Source: Sinonovacula constricta
Taxonomy: Eukaryota; Mollusca; Bivalvia; Cardiida; Solecurtidae
DNA: 64,000 nucleotides
Assembly (NCBI GenBank): GCA_007844125.1
Contig: CM017556.1
Coordinates: 19,336,110 to 19,400,109, forward strand
Reading direction: 5' to 3'
In this document: piece by piece, positions 33,685 to 45,858 of the stretch
Position numbering within the stretch: the first letter of the stretch is position 1
How the letters are laid out: each line of letters starts with the position of its first letter
The notes under the pieces: generated by a model
Seen by the model: only the letters and a program-made list of their open reading frames with translations
What the model was told of the DNA's origin: nothing
The model's database searches: none
Position numbers and translations under genes: made by a program

Positions 33685-33975
33685 CGAATGATATTTTTTT
33701 TCTCTACTTTTTCACTTTTACAATAATTTCGGCACCATTCTACCAGGTTAAGAAGGAAACATGTATAATTTTCAATTTTATTTTTGAAAATTAATTTTAA
33801 TTGTTTGATTTGTTCTAAATTTGATTACAAATTCGTTACCTGGTATAGTCTATGTCTAAAAGCCACGTGGTGAAATTATTCTTTTATTTTGCAACATCAA
33901 CCAAAACACTTAATAAAACATTTTGGGCAACTCTGAAATAAATCGTGTGGCTATCAAGCGCTCTGTCATTTTTGC

Positions 33976-34190
33976 AATAAAGTGCAATAAGCAGAAAAAT
34001 CGGGAAAATCAGTCTTATTGCCGACTGACCGTTCCAAGGTGGTAACTGTCGGGTTTGCTCTTTTCGTTAAATGACTCATCACAAATGTTTTCTTACTTTT
34101 CGCTTGGCTTGCATATAATATACCATTGTTCTGTGTCTTTTCGGAGTTTGGTATATGTTGCAATGCTCATAGGACTTTGTCATATATTCT
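33976..34190 (+). repeat. Dispersed repeat family member (GACCGTTCC family), copy B
   Basis: Counterpart of 9,170-9,390 in tandem copy B, with the intact core block GACCGTTCCAAGGTGGTAAC. Confidence 0.65.
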
Positions 34191-34854
34191 TAAACGAGTT
34201 GGGGTTGTAAACAATAAATTACATATTTGGGATAGCTTCAGTCAAACAAATTGAGAAACAAGTTTGATTGGTTTGTCTAATACTATATCTTGTTTCCAAA
34301 TGATACTCAATAGCAATGCACTTCTCCTAAAGAGGATATACAACAATATTTGGAATTTGATTATTTTTTGAAAAGGAGACACATTTAATACTAATTTTTG
34401 AAAACAAAAATATCCATAAAATGTGGCAGACGCGTTTACACTAAAGTATACAACTCATCAATTGTGTTAATTTTCAAATTCTATATATTTTCAATTACAC
34501 TTGCTTTACCTTAAAACAGACATGATGTCTGTTTCCAATTTGCTTTTTACTTACTAATTTTTACACATTTGGATACTCTCTCTAGTGAAGGTAGCATTTC
34601 AAATTCACTTTTGAATTTTATGTGGTTCGAAATAATGTAAAGCAGTTTTAACGTCACTGTAAGTAAAGTTATGTAGCTGCCTTTGTTTAAGTCTACATTG
34701 TCAGATATGAATATAGTCAAAATAATTTTGTCCCGATATTGTTTTTGTAGAAGAAGTCACATTAAAGAACAGCCTCTGTCATGTCATGAGTCAATAAAAA
34801 GAGCTTTCCCTCAGAACAGACACTCCTTTATTGATTATGGAAAAAGCTAGAACT

Positions 34855-35505
34855 AATAAGTTATTGATATGTGTAAGGTAGATAAGTTATTGATATGTGT
34901 AAAGTAGATAAGTTATTAATATGTGTAAAGTAGATAAGTTATTAATATGTGTAAAGTAGATAAGTTATTGATATGTGTTAAGTAGATAAGTTATTAACGT
35001 GTGTAAAGTAGATAACTTATTAATATGTGTAAAGTAGATAAGTTATTAATATGTGTAAAGTAGATAAGTTATTGATATGTGTAAAGTAGATAAGTTATTG
35101 ATATGTGTAAAGTAGATAAGTTATTGATATGTGTAAGGTAGATAAGTTATTGATATGTGTTAAGTAGATAAGTTATTGATATGTGTAAAGTAGATAAGTT
35201 ATTGATATGTGTTAAGTAGATAAGTTATTAACGTGTGTAAAGTAGATAAGTTATTAATATGTGTAAAGTAGATAAGTTATTGATATGTGTAAAGTAGATA
35301 AGTTATTGATATGTAAAAAGTAGAACTAATAAGTTATTGATATGTGTTAAGTAGATAAGTTATTAACGTGTGTAAAGTAGATAAGTTATTAATATGTGTA
35401 AAGTAGATAAGTTATTGATATGTGTAAAGTAGATAAGTTATTGATATGTAAAAAGCTAGAACTAAAAGCTTTTGATATGTGTAAAGTAGATAAGTTATTG
35501 ATATG
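34855..35505. repeat. 26-bp minisatellite, about 25 units, copy B
   Basis: Same 26-bp unit as at 10,061 but about twice as long, with higher-order repetition of variant units such as those with TTAACGTG. Confidence 0.95.
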
Positions 35506-35569
35506 AATAAAGTCTCTTTACTCGGCGTCAAGAAAAGTGATATATTTGGGTAATGTAAGGGATTGGCTT

Positions 35570-35668
35570 GGAACCAATACAAGATATAGAATCTCCTATC
35601 ATTGCAGAATCTTGGTTCATATCCCCATTTAGAAACAAACAACAATTCGCAACAATAAAATAACCAAG
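35570..35668. other. ~100 bp insertion in copies B and C relative to A
   Basis: Copy A reads directly across this point (near 10,460). The extra segment starts with GGAACCAA and contains TTGGTTC near its middle, so part of it could form a weak hairpin. It is also present in copy C at about 60,791-60,889. No coding or family assignment. Confidence 0.5.
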
Positions 35669-37264
35669 TGTGGCGACTTTTGCTTTTATCTTACGAACTT
35701 ATCTGCATACATTAGAAGCTAACGTCAGGAGTACTTCGCAAGCTAATTAGCAATAGCGTCAATATAGACCATGTAGAATGATTTTAGTGTAAGCATTGAA
35801 AAGGTTTTGGATGCAAACAAGACAATAGTAGACCAGACAATTATAGCACTACTAAATGACATAGATAAACACAATCCAGTGAATATTCCATCCATCTAAA
35901 ACACTTATATTATTCACAAACCTTCTAGGATATCTGTAAACTATTGTTCCTTTATATAACCCGACATTATTTCTGATAGCATCGTTTTTATAACCAAGGC
36001 TGTTGCGATGTTCCATCTACAGTTAGAGATTACAAAGCTTTTGTCATTTACATTGCATAATCCTTTATATGTGAAAGATGCTTCACAAAAAAATATGGTC
36101 TTATTAGAGTTAATTTATCCTGTTCAATTTAACCAGCATAACTAATAACAGCTTCTGAAGGTTAGGATTTTACTGTCTCCCGAACTGACTAGATCGTTTA
36201 CAAATGACAGATAAGCATTTCGGCGGTAATGTCCCAGTGTAAAACCATCTTCATCAGATGTGTTCAGACCAAATGACAAACCTCTGGACATAGTATAAAT
36301 CTGCGTAAAGTCAAGAAATTTAATAAACAACAGTTCTTTAAACACATCCGCTATATTTTAGTATTAACAATAGTAAACATTAATTATGATACTTATAAAT
36401 TAAAATATATATTTGACTAAATCCCTTTTTGAAAGCGTAATAAAGATGATAATGATAAAATTTACCACACAGGCGAAGTGAGAAAATGAAACCTGTAGAA
36501 CCTGTTGAACTAGGATGATTCCTATATGGATAGGTTATTACATGAAGGACAATTAGTCATATAAATATTTATCACAATGAACAGTCTGATTTTGTTTCCT
36601 ATACTAAATGTCCAACAAGTGATCTACGTAAGTTTATGCTCATTATTGTTATTGTCTCAAAATGAAACTTTGTTTATGCAGTAGATATCACCTTGCTTCT
36701 TTCTCTAGTGTTATACACGCCACAGTTAGTGAACTACTTCCAGATAGCTTGGAGTATAAGTTAAGGCAAAGACTGGTGAACAACATGTGTGTTATGCAGT
36801 ATTGTTTCTTTGTAATTGATTAAGGGCTACTGTTACCTGTATTTTTATTATTATGCTTATACATAATTGGCAATCAATAGTGGATGAACGTGCAGTCAGT
36901 TTACATATGCATTATTGCGTTTAATCATGCTTCTTAAGATATGTGTTTTAAGTAACGGTTCTGATTAGGTTCACCATTTTTTGATTACCTTCATTTTGGG
37001 AAATGGAAAGTAATTAGAACATGTTTGCGGTGACACATGTTTCACACTACTTAAATTGATAACCGATTCCTCGTTGTAATTTGTTATGTTTATATTTAGT
37101 TATTGTAGGGCTTAAGGTCTGATAGTTGTAAGATGAACCAAGGCCTACATAGAGACGTTGTCAAGGAAGGGTTTGAGCGAAGAAGAGGAGAAACTATATG
37201 TTAATTAAGTCTAAGAGTGTCGATATAATAGCGACTCATAATGCACTTCATATTTCCTATATTC

Positions 37265-37485
37265 AATAAGAATATCCTACCAGCATTGCAACATATTCAA
37301 ACATTTGAAAAGACACAGGACTACGGTTTTTTACATGCTCGCCAAATGTAAAACAAATCTGTGATGAGTCATTTAACAACAAGAGCAAAACCGACAGTTA
37401 CCGCCTTGGAACGGTCAGTCGGCAACATGGACCGACAGGTGTGCTTAAAGCGGTTTTACAGAGCTCTAACCTCGCACTTTAAGAT
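37265..37485 (-). repeat. Dispersed repeat family member, inverted, copy B core
   Basis: Counterpart of 12,050-12,270. Confidence 0.65.
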
Positions 37486-38025
37486 GGGTTTCAAAAATGC
37501 AAGCAATGAAAAAGAAACCGAATCATTTGAATAAATATCCAAGCGCTGACGTTTTGTTTGACAAGTTATAACGAAAGTAGTGACATCATTAAAAAAATAA
37601 CGTCCTCATAGTGTTCAGAAGAGAGATAGTTATTATTCCGATTAGAAGACCTACAAAAAACGTTGATAGTAAATGAAATTAACTTTTTGAATCAAGAAAA
37701 AAATGACCAAAGAAGAATAAATGATTGTAGCATCCTGTTCATGCGGAGATGGAATTGAGGAAGTGAACCAAAAGCCTGCACTTCTCTGCAGGTATTAACA
37801 TGTCTTTTCATGAATGCTAAAATGTTAAAAGAAATAGGCATTATTATGCTGAAATATTAAAAGGGAACTTAAGATTGTAAAGTTGCCGCTGCTTTGTCTC
37901 GTGTACATATTGTTCATATTTTTATCTTCATTTCCTTTGATTGTTTATTTATAAATAAACTGATGTTTAATTTAATATTGATAAATTGTATTATTTCCAA
38001 AGTTTTAATCCGCTCACTTTGATGG

Positions 38026-38226
38026 GGTAGTTTTATTTACGCTGTATGTTTTGGGGCAGACCTTTAGGAACTAAAACCTGGTTGAAGCGCTCAAGTAAAC
38101 CAGGTTCAAGCACCCCAGTCGGTCCATTTGGAGGTTGACCGTTCCAAAAAGATATCTCTTGGTTTCCTCTGTGTACAGTTATCTCAGTGTTTTTGTCACT
38201 TTTACAATAACGTGTGTTTGTATTTG
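38026..38226 (+). repeat. Divergent relative of the dispersed repeat family, copy B
   Basis: Counterpart of 12,810-13,010. Confidence 0.45.
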
Positions 38227-38320
38227 TCATGTTATGCTTAAAAGGGTATTATATGTGGTAATTATCATGGAACGTTGCCATGTCTAATTTATTTGCATTA
38301 AGAGTGTTAACAAACTTACA

Positions 38321-38484
38321 TCCGGGCACCGTGGCCCGTAGAGTCGCTGATTTGTAACTCCTCAGACTCTCACCCCGTGGGTTCGAGTCTAGGTCGGTCG
38401 AGAACTTTCCTTTGAGGAGGTCGCCAATATGACCATAATTGTGTCGGTGCGAACAAAACAGCAACAACAACACAAAAACATAAT
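38321..38484 (+). repeat. tRNA-derived SINE-like element, copy B
   Basis: Counterpart of 13,105-13,268 with the same A-box-like, B-box and CAA-rich tail. Confidence 0.6.
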
Positions 38485-39165
38485 TTTTCATTCAGACATA
38501 AAAGACGGTGCAAGTGATCAAAAAGTGTTTTTAATTGGAATTTTTTTTTTGCATTGGTATTACAATTGTTGTTTTATATCGAATTAATATCAATGGGAAA
38601 TAAACAAGCTTAGTAAGGAATGTACATAAATACCCAACTGCCTGTTTTACAATGTAAACACATGCTTGTTCAAAGGTTTAAGATAACTAATAGAAACACT
38701 ACCAAAAAAAAACTAACTTTTTAATTATAATTTTGACCATATCTAGAGATACATTAATTTACACATTTTTCTTTAAAGCGTCATAATTAGTACAAGTCTA
38801 AACATTGTCATAACATTTGTTTGCTAAATCACGACTTGAAATGTAACAGATAGTACATTAGGTGTAATGAATATCTAATTACATAGGCACACTTTCACGT
38901 TTAAAATATCACGTCATTAACATGAGAAGTCATTTTATTCGAATATCAATTAATTGTTAAGTTCGACGATGTATCAAACAGGGACAAAATGCTTTGTAAA
39001 ATGCACACAACAACTTAAATCTCTAAAAATGGCTGGAATGTATGACAAAATATTAAAATAGAACAAAGGCATGATATAAACGGAATGCGTGTCTCCAATA
39101 TGGTATACAAGCTAGATATTTACATAAAAATAAAACAAGATAACGAAGACACAATCATCGACAGA

Positions 39166-39171
39166 TTTATT
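39166..39171 (-). terminator. Poly(A) signal of the fibrinogen-domain gene, copy B
   Basis: AATAAA on the minus strand, about 150 nt beyond the stop codon; counterpart of 13,949-13,954. Confidence 0.5.
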
Positions 39172-39321
39172 GTACATCGAACTGATACCATTCTAAAAAT
39201 AAGATAACATCATGGTCAAGAAAATAGTTATTTTAATTTTAATTAACGGGTAGTCAACGGGTGAACTTTAAGAGGATAACCCAACAGCGAAAATTGTTCT
39301 TGAACGTTCTTAAAATAATGT

Positions 39322-39942
39322 CTAGTCAGCCAAGCATCTGACTTTCATTTCAACTTTACTTAGTGAACGTATGCCGCCCATCATAGGCCATTTCATTTGA
39401 GTGTAAAATGATGTAGAGTTACCAGGATACTCGCCATTTAGGTTGCAGAAATGACACGTGCTATACCACCAACCACCTTTTACAGCTTCAGGGCATCTGT
39501 TTGTTCTTCCTCCATCATGATTGGCATCATAATTCGAAAATGAACTGCCACTCTGTCCACTGAAGCAATCGCCCACAGTCCCAGAAAATCCAGCTGCGTT
39601 CAAATACATGCCCGGGTCGGTAAAGTTAAATGTGTCGTAATGTGCATAACCAACAAGGGGATCAATCCCCGCCGCCGACATAGTGATATTCAACTCACAG
39701 TTTCGGCCCTTCGTAATATAATGAATCGATTTAAAACCAAGCCAAAACTCGCCTGAAATTTTTCCGAAACCGTTTTCGTACTCCCACCATGTGCGAGTGA
39801 AATTTTCACTTCCATCTTGCCTTCGTTGAAACAAGACCCAATCTTTAGCGGCTTCCATGCGCCATGCTTTCCGTTCATCTTCAGTGTGACAAGTAACACC
39901 CAACAAAATGCCTATTGTCACTATAATAACAGTGCAGAACAT
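39322..39942 (-). CDS. Secreted fibrinogen-related-domain (FReD) protein, copy B
   Basis: The predicted protein is identical to the copy A gene at 14,105-14,725: signal peptide, FQRRQDGS and GEFWLG landmarks, a YDANHDG calcium-site-like motif, CHFCNLNG with an extra cysteine, four N-glycosylation sequons and no intron. The TATA box and poly(A) signal are also duplicated, so both copies could be expressed. An upstream in-frame Met is at 39,999. With zero protein divergence the two copies are either very young duplicates, gene-converted, or an assembly duplication. Confidence 0.85.
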   Translation of the reverse strand: MFCTVIIVTIGILLGVTCHTEDERKAWRMEAAKDWVLFQRRQDGSENFTRTWWEYENGFGKISGEFWLGFKSIHYITKGRNCELNITMSAAGIDPLVGYAHYDTFNFTDPGMYLNAAGFSGTVGDCFSGQSGSSFSNYDANHDGGRTNRCPEAVKGGWWYSTCHFCNLNGEYPGNSTSFYTQMKWPMMGGIRSLSKVEMKVRCLAD

Positions 39943-40023
39943 TTTCTTCAATAATTGTTCAATGATAAGCAAAGCAACGACGAGTCCGCAATAGAACAAA
40001 TGTGTTAAGTTATCAGAACCCGA

Positions 40024-40032
40024 CTTTTTATA
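40024..40032 (-). promoter_or_regulatory. TATA box of the fibrinogen-domain gene, copy B
   Basis: TATAAAAAG on the minus strand; counterpart of 14,807-14,815. Confidence 0.55.
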
Positions 40033-43000
40033 CGTGGTAAGGGTCGTTCTTTAAACACGGCTGGTGATTAGACGCAACTACTTCATGGTAGATGCCAACT
40101 AATGGGCGGGTCATAAAATGTTTATTTCAATTTGTAAGTTACCAATAAATATGTTTTGATTGATTGTTTGTAATGACAAATTTCTTTTTCAACGGGTGAT
40201 TAGTTGCGAAACGCATCATTTTTGATATCGAGCTGTTTAACCGCTGTTCTTCAGTGTAAGTTAGCAATGTTTATACAGTATTGCGAATATCTAAAGTAAA
40301 TTCTAATTTTATTTGTATAATTTGTCATATAAATGCATTTTCATTGATATTTGTTGTAAAAATATTTTGGCCATTTGACCTTGTGGTCGTTGAAACATTT
40401 TCAAATTTGATTCGCATTATTCAGTGGAATTATTTTTTACATTTTAAAGTAAGCAGTGAACTTGTAGTAAGTTTACTTAATGTATTTTGTTAGTCCGCTT
40501 TCTATGCGTGGCGTGCCTTTTTCGTAATGGGTGTTTAATTTCTTATATTTTTAAAACAGGTCTTATTTTAAATGTTTTGAATGCATAAGTATGTAATAGG
40601 TAGTCTATTTGTAATATTATATACAGGCATGATTTGTCAACATCTGCCTCTGGCCATTGGGTCAGTTTATTTGTCAGTCTATGCAATAGCATTAGGTCTA
40701 TTTGATCTGTTAATAAGGAGCCATTGGGGGGTAAGTTATTATTAATTCTAACACGACTAAAACAATCTCAGCATGTAAGATATAGAAAATGAAACATAGT
40801 AAATTCAGCAGCAAACAACGATTATACGCGTGGCGTCATAACGACGCAAATGTAACTACTTCCTTATCGAATATCCTCGTAATTTAACCGAAGAAATCAT
40901 TCTTTATAAATGAACGCAACGTGGTGTAAATTCTGTATGTTGATAGTTTATTAGAGTAATTCAATTGCAACACATGACTTGAAAGTGTTTTTATATTCCG
41001 GAAATCTGAAGCTTAAAGCGACGTCTGTTTTGCAAGCTATCATCACAAGTGAAATATCGCCTGCTTATTTGCTAAGTTTGGAATGATCTATTTCTAATGT
41101 TGGGAGTAAAATCTAACCGTACGATTACCAAGGGTAACAATACCATAATGCACAAATTAAAAATGGCGACCTGGTTCCGACATTAACCAAATTTCAACTT
41201 GTTATGTATTTTTAATTTCAAAGTACCTATACAAAATTTAATTTTAGGCCAAAGTTAACATATTTAACACAATATTAACAAATATGCTACTTATCCCACA
41301 CACAAATACATATTATTTGCAACAGTTTAGGCAAAACATTTGAGAATGTCTCTGTACTCAGTGTACACTGGAGCTCTGCAATATGAAAAAATGTGTACGC
41401 TTCAAAGACCTTTAACATAGTCGATTTAATATAAAGACTACGTATTTCATTGTTATTGTTCCGCATATATATTATTTTTAAAATGTTGTTCCAGACATTT
41501 TCGACAACCCTTACTATTAACATTTCACAACCACGTTTCGACTAGAACATTAAACAAGCAAATCCTTATCCCGTTACAAATATTTTAATCAATTTAATTT
41601 ATCAATAACAGCCACACAGAGAACAACTTCAATCTGATCGTATTTGGTATTGTGATTGGAGGAGATAACGTTGGTCAGAGTGCATACAATTACGTTTAAC
41701 CGCGATAACTGGATAAATAGAGCGATCCTAATGAAACCCGGATAAATAAGTTTTTTTTCTCACCACCACCATCAACAAATAGTATAAAATAGAAGTTCAT
41801 TATATTGCGTAATTCAAATATACATATTTAACCTTTCAGAATAATCGGTTAACCGGGTGAAAATTATTTTTGTACACAGTTTAAACTTCTTTTTTTATTG
41901 CTAATTAACTGAATTTAGTTTGTTTAAAACTCGTATATGTGTAAATTATTGCATTATTAACATAACTAGAAAAAGTTTGTGTTATACTTTTTGTTTCTGT
42001 TGACTTAAATAAATTACCAATCTGTGACTTTCGCTTGAAAGTGTACATCTCCACTTCCGGATACATCTTTGTAGTCACAGAGAATTGTATATAAAATGCA
42101 TCCCAAAACTATATGATTCGTTTTTTACGTTCACTTAAACTTTTAAAGCATAGTTACACTTTTGATTAATAAACTTTGATTATAGTAGCGGCATTCGTTT
42201 GCTAGTAGCATACCGACTTCCGTTGTATAGTTGAAGGCCTATAGTTAAAGAAAAAAATACAATAGTATATTTTCACGGACAAACTCACTTGTAAGTTTGA
42301 TTTGTGAAAATTAATTTAATCAGAAACCAGACATTTTCCTGATTCTTATTATCTGCCACCTGGTAGATTGTGTTTTACCAAGTACAGATTCCAATTAGCC
42401 ACTTGTCGTCTAAACTCAACACCTGCACAATCTACTCGGACAGAGGTAATGTTAATTGGAACTAACTTCATGGATCGTCTGTCTCGCACGTGGTCACTAG
42501 ACCATTTCAGACATCCAGTGCGCATGCGCCGATTTATATCTCGCGCTACGAGACTTGACCCGTTTTCTCGAGATTTTCAAAACTGGGGGCTCTTGCGCAA
42601 AGGATTTAATCATTTGTGTCCGTACCAAAATATTTTTGTTGTGATTTAGTAGGTCGTCTCGTTGATAAGACGCTTGCATGTTTTGTTTGACGTCATACGA
42701 CGTAAACCAATCGAACAGTTCGGTACAGAAACTGGCGGATGTACTTTAACCATAAAAGGTGATGGTAAACAATGCCGTTCGTTTGACATTTATGATAGCA
42801 GCAACCACCCATTTTAATAAATGACAAAATATGATCAAAACTATACATTTTCTGAAAGTGCTACTCGTGCCAATTAGAAAAAATATATAGGTTTCCCATG
42901 AAGATGTATAACATAATTGTTCTGATGGACCAGAAAATAAAAAAAATCAACCTTCGAAAAAAGGTCAATTTTAATTTCAACGAAATTCTGACCTCATATT

Positions 43001-45712
43001 TTACCTTACCAAATAAAGATACAAGAAACACAAACTACTGTTTTGTCAGCTATATACACATCAATTTTAACAGTACCTGAACATTTTCAAGACGTATTAT
43101 TGTCTGACGGTAACGTTTATATCCAAGAATTTTAGGAAAGTATTACTCACTACAGTCACATGTCATCGTTAAAATGATTGTTTCATATAAACATGAACAC
43201 ATGCTGTTTTGCCGAAAACAGGCACATACATAAAGTCGCATGAAACAAACAACTTTCTTTAAAAAAAGTGTTTTTTTTTTTTTTTTTTTCGGTTTGCACA
43301 TATTAGCGCCAATTAACGGCTGTTAACAACATTGTTCACGCACTTATAACATGGAGTCGCTAATTACATCACTGTCATTTTAATTTCTTCAAGGTTGTAA
43401 AAAAAATAAATGCGGTGTTATTTCTTTCTGGCGCGGAGGGCTCTCTGGCTTACACTGCAACATCAAAGAAAATTCTGGGAAACAATCGACGGTCACTATC
43501 ATTTGAAGTCGCCGAAAAAAAAAAAATTGTTTCCAATTGACCTTTATTACCGACCCATTATTTCTCTAATACCGTGTAACATGATATCGATCGATAATTG
43601 TCTTCAAGCTGCCATTTAGAAGAAAGAGAGGGTGTGAACGTTGGGTACTGTTGAGAGATTAAAAATGATAAGTACACGTGAACGGCGTGTGCTATGAAAA
43701 AAATATGCAACGTTATTGACGATTTTTCTTCGCGGCATAAATATAAGTTCTTAAGGAGTGCGAGTGGAGGGGGAAACAGTACTATGTAGTAATATTTCAG
43801 ACTGCGCATGTTTTTACTTATATAAATATCCTTACAAACTTCTTTAGTTTATTGAATGATCATAAACATTTTTATAAAGGAATTATTTATATTTAAGGTA
43901 TGGATTAACTACAAAAGAATAGGCGAGCTATTGAAATAATATATTTGCAATAAACACGAGATGAAAATATACATTAGATTGTGTTCCTTGAAATTCCCAC
44001 ATCCACGTTTCCTCTTCCTTAACGGAAAAATAGTGGGGTTGGGAAAGGGTGCACCATTGTGGGTACTGCTAAATATAGCGTTTGGTCCTTTTATGAGCTA
44101 AAAAAGATATTGTAGACCTTAGTGTTTTGTCCTTTTTGTTGTCCTCGCGTAAGTCAATGCATATTGCTCTTTAAATGGTGAAGGTCATAAACCACACGAC
44201 TGCCATATGGTGACAGTTTCAAACACAGCTGCATAGCGGATGCATGTGTTCTTGCGAAGGGGAAAAGACGCCACAACACAGTCACACTTCCTGTCCACTA
44301 GACAAACAAGGTGTCATAAAACTGCCAATTAGCTTAATAAGTTGGGGTGTCCGCTCATGTCTTAAAATTAGCGATTCAATTAGAGTAGAACTTTATGATG
44401 GTATGAAAGGGACCCACGCGCATAATGAAACAATATGAATTTACAAAACGATATATTTTAAATTGATACATTTCTATCTTTAAATGGGTACAAAAATTAA
44501 GTACCGGTAGGGCCCACTTTAGACCACATTTTGGCATGGAACATTCAAGCCATGAACGGGAAAATAAGCCGTAGCCAGGCGTGTAGACCCTCATTCAAAT
44601 AGTTGCAAATCAAGTAAAGTTGTATGAAGATTTTTAATCGCGGTCCACGAATTCCTATTAACCATATATATACGTAACAGCGCATTATGGGACCGATGCA
44701 TTAAGAAATAGGGATTTTGACACCATTGTCCAAATTTACAACATTGTTCATTATAAGATATATAACAATTAAGATTAGAAGCATAAGAAAATTTGCTTGA
44801 CAAAGATCCATACCCCTGTAACTAAAGTAATGATGATGCAAATGACGGTGATGCTGCTGCTGCTACTGCTGATAATGATGACGGTGATACCGATGCTGTT
44901 TATGATTAATATGTAAATGGTAAAAACGGTTACGGTGATGCCCTTGACGATTATGATGTAGATCGTGATGGCGGTGATGCTGCTGATGATGATGATTAAA
45001 GGTGGTTATACAGGTAATATGGGATCATGATGATGATCATGTGTGGCCAGGTAAATTTAATGGCGGTAATGATTATAATTTCTTTAATATTTAACATGTA
45101 AATGGACGTGATATAAGTTCGTTTTTATTACGGTTGTTTTATTTAGCTGTCAATTGATGATTGTATACGTGCCTTATTTGGCAACTTATGGTTATTCAGA
45201 CGTTGAACTTTTGTCAATTCCATGATTTTCAGTACTGTCTTTCGTTCAATTAGATAATACGTCGCAAAAACTGGAACAGATAAACAGGCTAAAGCAATAT
45301 GGGAGCAAGTAAAAAGACAGATTTGAAAAGTTTTTATTTGATAGTTTTCAGTTACTTTAAATCAAACAGAAAATGAACATGTATAATCCTGAGACTATAG
45401 AATGGTTAAAAACGAAAGCAAAATATACCGAAAAATCCGACACCATTTAATAGGGTTTTCAAGCTGTTCCATATGTCGAAGAAAAAATGGCAAAATTGTT
45501 AATATTAACTATAAAACTAAAGTGTATAACCAGAAGATGCGTGCAGCCGCCTTACATTACACAAATCATTACTGTTCAGGTAGTATTTTTCAGGAACATA
45601 GTATTTTTAATGAGTTCATTTGATTTGTTTTAAATCCCGATGCACGTGCTTACTGTTAATTGTCTCACATAGACAGGACATTTTTATTTACATTGTTTGA
45701 TATAAAAACCTT
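40033..45712. other. Non-coding core sequence of copy B between the FReD and Helitron genes
   Basis: Repeats 14,816-20,494 with only homopolymer-length changes noticed. It holds a poly(T) tract (43,271-43,289) and the GAT-type microsatellite. No gene recognised. Confidence 0.5.
44824..45018. repeat. Imperfect GAT/GCT trinucleotide microsatellite, copy B
   Basis: Counterpart of 19,606-19,800. Confidence 0.8.
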
Positions 45713-45858
45713 CAGGAAGTGCGAGGTTGGAACACTTCACAAACCTAGTTAAAGCACCACAGTCAGACTGACCGTTCCAAGGCGGTAACTGGAGGGTTTT
45801 TTCTTGTGTGTTATTCTCGTCTCTGTGTTTTTGTCACATTTACATTTATCCGGTTTGC
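45713..45858 (+). repeat. Dispersed repeat family member directly upstream of the Helitron ORF, copy B
   Basis: Counterpart of 20,495-20,640. Confidence 0.6.

Noticed and set aside
34855..35505. Repeat array resembling a CRISPR
   Set aside because: The 26-bp units are directly contiguous with no unique spacers, there are no cas genes, and the DNA is eukaryotic; it is a minisatellite.
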